Below, piece after piece: positions 1 through 8,800 of a stretch of DNA of 28,789 bases (position 1 is its first letter; each line of letters opens with the position of its first letter). The position numbers were made by a program, and so were the translations under genes. The stretch is from positions 192,020 to 220,808 of the forward strand of contig DDNC01000009.1 in assembly GCA_002340985.1 (NCBI GenBank), given 5' to 3'. The DNA is from Firmicutes bacterium UBA2530 (GTDB taxonomy: Bacteria > Bacillota > Clostridia > Tissierellales > Sedimentibacteraceae). Below the pieces are notes generated by a model. That model had not been told where the DNA came from. It was given only the letters and a program-made list of their open reading frames with translations, and ran no database searches.

Positions 1-16
1 TTGCAATCTGTTTCAT
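1..16 (-). CDS. Start of a gene running off the left edge (first five codons)
   Basis: Only the first five codons (M-K-Q-I-A) lie in the window, so no product can be named. The start is supported by an AAGAGGAA ribosome binding site 5 bases before the ATG and by a good sigma-A promoter about 57 bases upstream (73-100). Plus-strand open frames over 1-170 have no start with a ribosome binding site and are not favoured. It is separate from the genes to its right, because its own promoter lies after the end of the 105-residue membrane protein gene. Confidence 0.45.
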
Positions 17-72
17 GAGTTCCTCTTTCTTAGTTTTGTTAATAATCTTAGCATTAATAAATATGAGTACAT

Positions 73-100
73 ATTATATTACCTTTATTATTATTCTCAA
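73..100 (-). promoter_or_regulatory. Sigma-A promoter for the left-edge gene
   Basis: On the minus strand the sequence is TTGAGA, 16 bases, TATAAT (5/6 and 6/6 matches). The predicted transcript starts near 66 and gives a leader of about 50 bases before the ATG at 16. Confidence 0.55.
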
Positions 101-180
101 GGTCAGAGCATAGCTACATGGTTATCTTTAAATGTAAGCAATGGGGATTGGTTTACAAATTGGAAGCTGTAAGCTTGTGA

Positions 181-498
181 TCATGCTTGTTTTGTGCTAT
201 TGCGAATACGTCTTAAAAGATATCTAAATCCATCTAAAATTAAACCATAAATAATAAAAGTTAAGACTGAACCGATGTACCAATATATTGAAGTATATCC
301 AATGATTGTTCTGGAAGATACTTTCATTCCTGAATTCATAAAGGCACTTGCTACATCAGAACGAGATATCATTCTTAAGAGCGGATTTAGATAAATCAAA
401 ACAATACTCTTTGAATCCTGTCCTATTTGGTGCATGTATATTTCAAATACAGCTAATATAACAAACCAAAGGGTAAAGGATTTTAATATTTTTTTCAT
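181..498 (-). CDS. Small membrane protein of unknown function, 105 residues
   Basis: I do not recognise this protein. It has two hydrophobic segments, roughly residues 7-23 and 72-90, and a basic C-terminal tail rich in Arg, so it is probably a two-helix inner-membrane protein with a loop of about 45 residues between the helices. A GGAGG site 9 bases upstream supports the ATG. The start codon overlaps the stop of a preceding open fragment in a TAATG arrangement (see 498-593), which usually means translational coupling to an upstream gene. It lies downstream of the DUF2809 gene in the same direction and is probably co-transcribed with it. Confidence 0.7.
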   Translation of the reverse strand: MKKILKSFTLWFVILAVFEIYMHQIGQDSKSIVLIYLNPLLRMISRSDVASAFMNSGMKVSSRTIIGYTSIYWYIGSVLTFIIYGLILDGFRYLLRRIRNSTKQA

Positions 499-593
499 TA
501 AGTAATTCCTCCATAAAATACAAATAATCTGTACAACTCTGACAAGTCAAATAACTCCAATTCTTTTGCAACTTCAATTGCAAAATCAGCCGG
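498..593 (-). pseudogene. Orphan C-terminal coding fragment, 31 codons without a start
   Basis: Between the DUF2809 stop and the next start, a +1-shifted frame stays open for 31 codons (beginning P-A-D-F-A-I-E-V-A-K). It has protein-like, amphipathic composition and ends in a TAA that overlaps the ATG of the next gene (TAATG). It has no ATG or GTG start and its 5' side meets a stop at 594-596. The overlap suggests it is the tail of a gene that was once coupled to the 105-residue gene and whose body has been lost or replaced. A perfect inverted repeat (TTTTGCAA, 6-base loop, TTGCAAAA; 564-585) lies inside it. It could also be a chance open frame. Confidence 0.3.
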
Positions 594-972
594 TTACACC
601 TTTCGCCTTTTCATACACCGCCAATAATATGCAGCCCGTTCCATAGCATATAATGTCTTTCCAGTCAAAAACCGAGCCCATTATAACTCTCCAAAATTTA
701 TTTTCATGCAGTCCTAAAATATTTACTAATTCAATATATTGCAGAAATTCAACAAATACCGCAAATAAAAATATCCAAAGCGGCAGCAAAGTAATTTTGC
801 CAGGAAAGACTACCTTTATTGCGCAATAAATTACACCAACAACCAATATATCTCCTACATATGGCCGGATAAATTCATCCTGTATATATAACGCAATAAA
901 AATTTCGACCAATACCAGCAATATAAATACCACCGCATATTTTATCCTATGTTTTGTTTTATCTATTTTCAT
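586..972 (-). CDS. DUF2809 family membrane protein
   Basis: The protein resembles the DUF2809 family of small integral membrane proteins of unknown function. The family-like block I-R-P-Y-V-G-D-I-L-V-V is visible, followed by further hydrophobic helices (about four in all) and the F-W-R-V-I-M-G-S-V-F-D-W-K-D segment near the C-terminus. With the start at 972 it is 128 residues, normal for the family. The frame is open to a GTG at 1005 and an ATG at 990, but neither has a ribosome binding site. The ATG at 972 has a weak AAGAGAA, and the next residues lead directly into the first helix. It has its own promoter (1119-1147) and is probably followed in one transcript by the 105-residue membrane protein. 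Confidence 0.75.
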   Translation of the reverse strand: MKIDKTKHRIKYAVVFILLVLVEIFIALYIQDEFIRPYVGDILVVGVIYCAIKVVFPGKITLLPLWIFLFAVFVEFLQYIELVNILGLHENKFWRVIMGSVFDWKDIICYGTGCILLAVYEKAKGVTG

Positions 973-1118
973 CGTATTTTCTCTTTTCATAATATTATTT
1001 ATCACTCTTATATTTTCAAATAGAAATTAGTTCCCCCCCTCTTGTACCATTATTCTTTGCGCTGTAATAAGCTTCATCTTTACTAACCTCAAAATACTTC
1101 ATCATTTAAACACACTAA

Positions 1119-1147
1119 ATTATACCATTATTTTGCATTGCATTCAA
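1119..1147 (-). promoter_or_regulatory. Sigma-A promoter for the DUF2809 gene
   Basis: Minus-strand TTGAAT, 17 bases, TATAAT. Transcription would start near 1112, giving a leader of about 140 bases that contains a run of seven G (1032-1038 on the C strand) resembling an isolated ribosome binding site. It is divergent from the DUF2200 promoter at 1181-1209. Confidence 0.55.
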
Positions 1148-1180
1148 TTAAAACAAATATGGAAGGGGACTTAATTATAA

Positions 1181-1209
1181 AAGACAAATACTATATTTAA
1201 TGATACAAT
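1181..1209 (+). promoter_or_regulatory. Sigma-A promoter for the DUF2200 gene
   Basis: Plus-strand AAGACA, 17 bases, TACAAT (4/6 and 5/6 matches), with predicted start near 1216, about 23 bases before the ATG at 1239. Confidence 0.45.
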
Positions 1210-1238
1210 AAAGAAAACCATATAAGCGAGGATGCATT

Positions 1239-1589
1239 ATGAACAAGCATAATATCTATAAAATGAGTGTCGCCAGTGTCTACCCTCATTATGTTACCAA
1301 GGCGGAGAAAAAAGGACGTACAAAAACGGAAGTTGATGAAATTATCCGTTGGCTTACAGGATATAGCCAGGAACAATTAGAAGCTCACTTAAAAAACCAG
1401 ACGGATTTTGAGACCTTCTTTGCGGATGCTACGCAGCTGAATCCTTCACGGGCATTAATCAAAGGTGTTATATGCGGTGTCCGAATTGAAGATATTGAAG
1501 AACCAACTATGCGGGAAATTCGCTATTTAGATAAGCTAATCGACGAATTGGCAAAGGGAAAAACTATGGATAAGATTTTGCGAAAATAA
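1239..1589 (+). CDS. DUF2200 domain-containing protein
   Basis: A 116-residue cytoplasmic protein that matches my memory of the DUF2200 family over its full length. The N-terminal K-M-S-V-A-S-V-Y-P-H-Y-V-T-K-A-E-K-K-G-R block is typical, followed by W-L-T-G-Y-S and the I-K-G-V-I-C-G-V-R-I-E-D-I-E motif. The C-terminal half has the look of a helical DNA- or protein-binding fold, but no function is established to my knowledge. It is preceded by a GAGGAT site and its own promoter and followed by a possible terminator. It is the only convincing plus-strand gene in the window, standing alone between minus-strand genes, which fits an independently acquired single gene. Confidence 0.85.
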   Translation: MNKHNIYKMSVASVYPHYVTKAEKKGRTKTEVDEIIRWLTGYSQEQLEAHLKNQTDFETFFADATQLNPSRALIKGVICGVRIEDIEEPTMREIRYLDKLIDELAKGKTMDKILRK

Positions 1590-1598
1590 CATAACCAC

Positions 1599-1663
1599 AG
1601 GCTTGCAGGTCATGCCGAGATATAATCTGTAAGCCTACTGCCTCTGTTTATTTGATTTTTTTA
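1599..1663 (+). terminator. Possible terminator of the DUF2200 gene
   Basis: AGGCTTGCAG (1599-1608) pairs with CTGTAAGCCT (1627-1636) with one mismatch, followed by a T-rich stretch at 1648-1663. The T run is farther from the stem than in a classic terminator, so support is moderate. Confidence 0.35.
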
Positions 1664-1757
1664 ACATCTTCCGAATTCATGTTTAGCTATTATTGTCACC
1701 TCTTTCAAAGCAAATTGTTAAAACAGGCGTATATATTTTAGTAATACACACGACCTA

Positions 1758-1908
1758 CTATTCAGGGAAACACCTAAAAACAATCAAATTATTATCAGGA
1801 TCTAAAAAACTCATATTTTTTGCTCCCCAAGGCCTCATGGTCGGAGGGTCAAAAGCTTGACAAACGTACAACATCACTTGTCAGTAAGCATACTTCTCCA
1901 ACTTTCAT
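1758..1908 (-). pseudogene. VOC-fold (glyoxalase-like) gene remnant with internal deletion
   Basis: The first 19 codons after a perfect AGGAGG site and ATG (M-K-V-G-E-V-C-L-L-T-S-D-V-V-R-L) are the usual first strand of a VOC (glyoxalase/bleomycin-resistance) protein, but the frame then hits a stop. In another frame, the last 29 codons before 1758 read as a typical VOC C-terminus (P-W-G-A-K-N-M-S-F-L-D-P-D-N-N-L-I-V-F), with the Asp-Pro-Asp-x-Asn turn. The two ends are joined with a frame change and the whole remnant spans about 150 bases, whereas a VOC gene usually needs 350-400. About two thirds of the gene has therefore been deleted. It follows the intact VOC-type gene at 1936-2673 by 27 bases in the same direction and was probably in one operon with it. 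Confidence 0.7.
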
Positions 1909-1935
1909 TATATCCTCCTGTTACTAAGCTCTTAA

Positions 1936-2673
1936 TTAGCAATTTACACATACATTTTCTATTTCAATAAAATCTCCCCTGCTTGAATCGGTATAAATTT
2001 CTGTTTGATAATATGTATCACTTACAAATTCTATAATCTGGGTCGATGGCAATACTACTTTTATTGTGGATTCGTTCTTATGAGCTAACTCTCCAAAAAT
2101 AGTTGAAATCATGGCAAGATCATTTTCAGTAAATTGCCCCTTAACAACCACCCTGCTTATCCCCATAATTCCATTATCCTTTGAGTTCGGAACCATATAC
2201 TGATTCATATAATCTCTTGATTTCTCATCCTTCATTTCCTGAAATCCGATTTGCATGGGAACACCTTCAAAAAAAGGAGCATAGCAGTTTCTCCATGGCA
2301 TTCTGCGTGTCAGCAGATTAAAGAACCACTTGAACTCCAGCCATTCCGGCTGAGTTACATCTATTCCCTTTCTGTTTAACGAGTCATGGATTTCATCTAT
2401 TTTTCCAACATCCAGCATCAGGCAAATCACTCCTCTGTGTCCCTGATTATATTTCCTTGTCCACTCCTCAACCCATCCACCGCCATCCGGCTTCATAATG
2501 TGTACCATTTCAAAGTATTCATTCCCTATCCACAAATTTGAAACCTTAAATCCGGCAGTGCCCTTTCCCCATTTTGGTTCATATGGGAACCCCTTTGATC
2601 TGATGTAATTAATAATTGTTTCATCTGCTTGATAGTTTTTATCGACATTTATAACAAAATGGTCTAATTTCAT
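1936..2673 (-). CDS. VOC-family (glyoxalase-like domain) protein
   Basis: A 245-residue cytoplasmic protein starting M-K-L-D-H-F-V-I-N-V-D, a typical first strand of the vicinal-oxygen-chelate fold with its His. Later landmarks fit the large glyoxalase-like group: G-N-E-Y-F-E-M-V-H as the end of the first module, then A-P-F-F-E-G-V-P-M-Q-I-G-F and a second half with V-V-V-K-G-Q-F. Members of this group are uncharacterised metal-dependent lyases, dioxygenases or binding proteins, so the substrate cannot be given. The frame extends 35 codons upstream, but the start at 2673 has a GGGGGAA site 4 bases before it and the extension is not protein-like. A 14-bp dyad lies 73 bases upstream (2746-2759), and a VOC remnant follows directly. 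Confidence 0.75.
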   Translation of the reverse strand: MKLDHFVINVDKNYQADETIINYIRSKGFPYEPKWGKGTAGFKVSNLWIGNEYFEMVHIMKPDGGGWVEEWTRKYNQGHRGVICLMLDVGKIDEIHDSLNRKGIDVTQPEWLEFKWFFNLLTRRMPWRNCYAPFFEGVPMQIGFQEMKDEKSRDYMNQYMVPNSKDNGIMGISRVVVKGQFTENDLAMISTIFGELAHKNESTIKVVLPSTQIIEFVSDTYYQTEIYTDSSRGDFIEIENVCVNC

Positions 2674-2745
2674 CTTATTCCCCCAACGTACAAATTTATT
2701 TATATTGTATATGATTTCACAGAAAAAATAAATAAAAATATCAGG

Positions 2746-2759
2746 ACACGACATCGTGT
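2746..2759. promoter_or_regulatory. Dyad ACACGA-N2-TCGTGT upstream of the VOC gene
   Basis: A perfect 6+6 inverted repeat separated by two bases, in AT-rich sequence upstream of a weak -10-like TACAAT/TATAAA stretch of the VOC gene. It sits just after the terminator of the preceding gene, where an operator would be expected. The binding protein is unknown. Confidence 0.35.
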
Positions 2760-2763
2760 TAAT

Positions 2764-2800
2764 AAAAATCATGACCACCGGCTAATTGGTGGTCATGATT
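2764..2800 (-). terminator. Rho-independent terminator of the SLH-protein gene
   Basis: A perfect 13-bp stem (2767-2779 with 2788-2800) and 8-base loop begin 6 bases after the stop at 2807. On the minus strand the stem is followed by a short T run. Confidence 0.85.
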
Positions 2801-2806
2801 AATGTT

Positions 2807-5800
2807 TTAATTTTGTTCTATGAACCTCATGAGAATCACTGCAATTTCTGCACGAGTTGCTGTACCCTTGGAGTCGAGGATACCATTGCCCTTACCGGAG
2901 ATGATTCCATTGTCAACCGCCCATTCTATGGCTTTGGTTGCCCAAGGTGATACATCTTCTGCATCTGCAAAGCCGGAGAGGTCACCTGCTTTAGAGACAT
3001 CGAGACCTTTCTTTTGTGCAAAGCGATACAGTAATGTTACAAGTTGTTCTCTTGTAATTGAGTCATCCGGATTCAGTCCGTCGGAAATATCATTAACCTT
3101 TGCCCATTCCTGTGCTGCAGCGTACCAGTTTGTGCTTGTAGTATTTTGTGCAGGGCTGCCTGCCAAACGATATAACACCGTCCAAAGCATAGCTCTTGTT
3201 GCTGTCGCATCTGGGCTGAACTTGCCATCACCGGTTCCGGTCATCAAACCACGCGTCTGAACATACTCCACTGCTCCTGCATACCATGCACTTGGCAAAA
3301 CGTCTAAAAAATTCACAGCAGGTATGTTCGGTGGTACAACGAATTTAGATTCTATCTTAGCTTCCGGCTTTGTTTCCGGTTTCGGCTTAGAATCTCCACC
3401 ACCACTTGGTTTATCGCCACCGCCTGCCGATCCAATCACAATGTTATTTACTGTCAAGATGTTGTTTGTATTGTCATAGTCAGGTATTTCTTCATCAGAA
3501 GAATCGTACACTTTGGCTACCAGATATAGCTTCTGTGGTAAATTCTTCGTATTGGTTAGCTCAAACTCTACTAATACTGATTTACTGAGTTTTCCCTCTT
3601 CAAATGTTCCTCCATCAAACACATTTATGGTACCCGGCGTCTTGCCGAAGGAATCCTCATAGATTCCGACAGAGATTTTTCTGCCCGAAAGTGAAAATGG
3701 TGTATTGTTTGATATCATAGTCTTGATATCAAGAACATCATTTTCCTTAGTGGACGATAATATCTCTGCAGCGATATCGGTATGACGGAGGTCGATGGTA
3801 TCTGTGCTGTTTGCTGTACTGTTGTCTTTAAAAGTTGCGGTTACAGTGTAGTATATTTTCTCCGGCAAATTACGCTCAGGGGTAAAAGTTGCTGAAATCA
3901 CGGCTTCAAAATTCGGAAGAATGCTCCATTGGTTTGTAGCATCCCCTTCGATAGTTGTACTCTCTCCATCAATGTCTACTGTAATACTTTTGATGGATTC
4001 AAAGCCTTTGTTTTTAACCTTGATGTCGAGAGTGGTCTTGACATCCGGTGTAAGCTTTGTAATGTCGTTTACGCACGAAGTGGTTTCTATTTCATTAGTG
4101 AATTCTGCTGCCGTTCCAACTAAATACTCTTTTCTTTTCACTTCAACATTCGACTTACCAAATACAAATTCTCTAAATACAGTATTTATACTTAGGTCAT
4201 TTCCATTCATATCTACGTCATATGAATGAACGTACACGTCAACATCACCATTCGCGGATGGTTCACGAAACTCCGCCACTGCCGCTACAATAGGTGCTGA
4301 AACAAATGCAGTATTACCACTCACAGCAGATATGCGAGAAGCATAAAGTACTGATTCAGATTTCTCATCATCTACCTTCCTGTTGCCTGACCATACTAAT
4401 GCAGAAACTCCCGGGTTTGACTTGTCACGGAAGAGTCTAAAATCTCCACTTATATTTTCGGGTACGCCAGAGAACACTGTGCCCGTTACAAAGCCTTCTG
4501 TATTTATTTCATGAAAGGAAAGCTTAATTCGTCCCGCTTCAGCAAAATTTCTATCATCTTTGCCTAAGCATGCAAGCGTGTATGTGCTGCCGCTATAGAT
4601 TAGGCTGGCTCTATTGGCTATAGGAAGATTGTTTTGAATAATTGTTACATCGCCACTATTTGAAATTCTGACAATTTCGATTTTACCGCTTTTCAATATA
4701 GCTGCTACTATGCTGTTTCCAACATCATCCATTTCAACAAAGTAGTCATCGATTCTATCACCGGAAAGTGGTGCATATAGCATGCCTTCAGTTTCTTTAT
4801 TCAGTTCAAACATAAGCCAGTTCTCAGAAAAATCTACGTTAGGACTATTATTGTCATATGCCATCCAAATCTCAACTTCATTGAGTCCGTCTGTGCTTGC
4901 AGCCTCTTTTCGTGGTGCAGCTGGAACATTGTCACCAAACGAGTTCGTTGAAGCAACAAGCATCTCACCATTACTATAGTCATAAGTTGCCTTAGAAGCA
5001 GCTAAAACATTAGACGCAGTACTACTGCCTCCACTATAATTTTCGTCGAACCTATAAAATCCGTTATAGCTTTCCCCTCCACTCCTATACTTCGTATACC
5101 ATAGCTTAAATGCACTTTCTTCGGTATCAATCATTCCATCATCTATACCGACTAAACGACTGTAGCTGCTCCTCCATAAATCACCTGATGTCCAGAATAT
5201 TATATTTCTTTCTATTTGCTTATCAACCGCAGCATATGGTCGATAGGTGGAATATTCCCTAAAATCTGCTTCTATTCCGCCATGTAGTCCTGCCTTTACA
5301 GCATATACTCCAATGTCAATATTTAAACCATTGTGACCGGTTATCACTTTAATTTCCGCATAAGTGTTTTCTCTCAAATTGAAATTAAGTGGATGTGCCG
5401 GATTGCCGCCACCTTCCGGAGCTACTATTTCAAATCTACTCTGTGCCAAGACATCAAAGGCTATTCCCCACTTGCAATAATAATCTAAGTCAAACAAATC
5501 CTCCGGTACATACTTAAAGTAAGTTTGGACGTTAATGCTGCCTTCATGGAAGGTAAATCGAATATCGCCATTAGGAGAAACAGTTGCCTTTCCTTCTATA
5601 TAACCCCTTATGCCAGGCCAATCAGAAGTGCTATACGGATTTTTTACATCCCTTTTCGTTTGAGCAAACAAATTGCTAAAGTTATCACCCTCCCATCTAT
5701 CCTTGAGGTGCACCCAACCTGCTTTGTTCATGATATCAGCATTTGCATAGCCACGTACTACATATTCGTCTCCATTTTTTCTAACTTCAAATGTGAATGG

Positions 5801-8800
5801 GTTTTGTGACGGGATAGCTAATGGGGTTGTAATTTTGTCGAATGCTTTTGCTATCTTACTATCAAAGACAGTAGTATTCTTTTCACTATTCACAGCAGCA
5901 GTATTTTTCTCTATCTTCGCATCACCTACTTTTAGATACATCTGATCATCGTGGAAGAATTTCTGTGCATTTAGGATATCTTCTATCTTCTTAATTTGCT
6001 GCACATCGTCCATAGATTCCATCCTGACCCAGCATAAATTTTTCACATCATTGAAGCCGTCATTTAAGAAGGTGTGTATGTCAATCTTAGCTACATTTCC
6101 AGGCGTTATCTGTACATTTGTCGGTTTAAAACGCAAGATGGTATATCTGTTTGGAGTAAATTCTTGCCAATTTGCTTTTTCGTCTATACCGACCATATCG
6201 GATGTGGTAGTGCCAACAGGCTCCCAATGCCCCGGATTACCGGCTGTGCCCTCTACACGTTTCATATTCGTAATCCGTAAAGAAGCAAAGTCAACCCTGC
6301 GATTTCCTGTTGCTAATAGCACATTTATGCCATCCCGAGTATTTATCGAAATAATATTAGATGTCGGTGCTTTGAATTCTTGCATTTCTCCATCCGGATT
6401 AGGCACTATTACCTTCTGGAGATTGCTTGATAAGCTGATGAAGTAGCCGATTTTACTTCCATTTTTTAAGCTTTGTGAAAGTGTATCTAAACCATAATAT
6501 TCAAGCTGAGTTAGAGTTTCTCCTCTAAGTAAGTATTCATACTCAACTAAGAGCTTCAAATCTTGATACATGTATAGGTTCTCATATAATTTATTTAAAG
6601 GAATACCAAAGCTTCCACTATCAGGTGTAGGAGAAGCCTTGCCATTTGTACCGGGAATAATGCTTCCTGCTTTATCTATCAAACAGTATCTGACTGTACT
6701 TGGCACAGTAGAGCCTGCATTAGAAAACTCTACAGTCGGATTATAATCGGACATCATAACTGTGTTATAAGTAAATGGTATATCCCAATAATGAACTAAT
6801 ATACGTCCATCATCTGGTCGAGTAACTATCACAGATGGCTTATTAAGATATTTTGGATCCTTACCCATTGTAGTAGGTGTTGCTGTAGCAAAACGGAATA
6901 TGCCCTGATTTTCGTATTGTTGAGATATCCTTACATTGCCTTTTATCCCTTCAGGTTCATATATGAGCACAAACAAATTATCAAGCAAATCATAAGGCGA
7001 CCCTACTTCTTTTTCTACAGTCTTATCTTTTCCATTTGTATACTTGATACTGACCGGAGCAGAGCGTAGTCCTTTTTCAAGCTTAAAGGCGTAGACCTTT
7101 CCTGAAATATCATCCTCTTTGAAGCTGATTTTTTTTGTGGTGCTGACATTCTCCCAAGAGAGTGTGTGTTCCCCATCATTTACATTAGCATTTTCAATAT
7201 CATTGCCATCAACCTTTATTTTACCCCATTCATTTGGAGCAGATACCGTTAGTATCTTTGGGAACAACATTTTTCGTAGATATGCTCCTATTGCGTTGTT
7301 ATCACTAAGCTTTGAAATTTCACTCTCACTGATGCCATAAAATTCGCCGGGTCCATCTCCTTGTTGTGAGGATATCTCTTCAGCTCTATATCCGTCTTTT
7401 AATTTCAGAGTTATCTTAGATGCTGACGGATCTACGATATCGAATGAGTATGATTTTACAAGGCCTGCAGGGCTTGCCGGAAGGCTGTTATCTTTGCGAT
7501 ATGCTTCTTCATCAAATTTTAGTGTAATCATCGCCTTTCCATAGTCTTTAAACACCAGCTTGTTGTCGGCGGTTATTTCCGCATTTCCAGAGTCGACAGT
7601 CCATTTATATCCCTTATATGTGGCATTTGTTGGGTATATATTAACTCCCAATGGATACCCTTTTCCGATTATAATATTAGAAGTTGGCATACCGGTAACA
7701 GCAACGCTCTTTATTGGGTTAAAGCCTTCTGTTGTATTAGATATGGTGATTATTTTATAAGCTCCGTAAACTCCCCACCATCTTTCTAATTCACCAAACC
7801 TGCGGCGAACCTCCACAGCTCTCTTCATTGCACCGGTGGTAAGGTTATCAGTTAGTGCGAATGTTGCTTCTATGCTCTTTGTAGTATCATTCCAACTGAC
7901 AGGGATATTAACATCCTTTCCACCGTCGTATGATAGATAGAATTCATCTTTCCAATATCTATCAAATTCAGCGTCCAACTTTATAATATCATAGTTTTGA
8001 ACAGGTACGGATACAGTTATGGTTTCAAGTCCTTTATAGGTAATCTTATCGGGAGTCACAATAACAGGATTGAACACTGGTATATTGTCATACTTAAATG
8101 CAGTGTTGTATGGCTCATTAATTTTGTCACTTTCAAGATACATCTGTATGCCGTCAGCTGCATTCTTTATCCCTGTTATGCTGTCTACTTTCCATTCCCC
8201 GCCATTCGACTTATCAGGAGGTATTATAAATGTCACGGTTTTCAATATTGAGCCGACTGTCTCGGTAGGCTTTAATTCCAGTGTTTCCGTCGTACCCCCA
8301 ATTAATTTCAAGGTCAAATCGCCTGTAACCTCACAAAACCCAGGATTTTGTGTACCACCCGAAGGATTATCACCTAAAAAATCTACCTTGAGAACCTTGC
8401 TCTCGCCTATTTTATTATTAAAGATAGAAAACACCGCTGCAGATACAACAGACGGCAGAATACTCGCTTCAATGCTCGTTGATGTTGTTGTCGTTAACCT
8501 TATCAGTGGAGTGTCAAGTGTAGTTCTGTCAAACTCTTCGAAATAAATATAGGAGCTGAATGTACCTCTACTACGGGTTTCTTGCACACTATCATGCACT
8601 TCTCCGATGTAAAGTGTTTTGCTCGTCTCATTTGGTAAAAACTTAATTGAGTCGATCTCTTCTATTCCAGTTTCAGAGTCAAATATCTGTATCCATCCCT
8701 TATCATTGCTTCCGTTATTAGACTGAACCGCTGCAGAAACCGGATACTTAGCCTCGCTACCATTAGGTCTGTTGATAGTTATAGGTATACGTGTACCACT

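Noticed and set aside
2..169. Open frames on the plus strand at the left edge, one of them hydrophobic
   Set aside because: They have no start with a ribosome binding site, and the same bases hold a good minus-strand promoter and start for another gene.
1028..1050. Run of seven G before the DUF2809 gene as a phase-variable tract
   Set aside because: The run lies behind an ATG, but all three tract lengths tested (6, 7, 8) meet a stop before the DUF2809 frame, so slippage would not switch the gene.
1660..1720. AAAGAGGTGAC followed by a short frame (M-T-I-I-A-K-H-E-F-G) on the minus strand
   Set aside because: The frame stops after 12 codons and has no coding support; it may be the 5' stump of a lost gene but cannot be called.
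2820..3260. Long plus-strand frames opposite the SLH gene and opposite other minus-strand genes
   Set aside because: They are antisense to well-supported coding sequence, have no ribosome binding site and are Ser/Leu/Phe-rich as expected for shadows.
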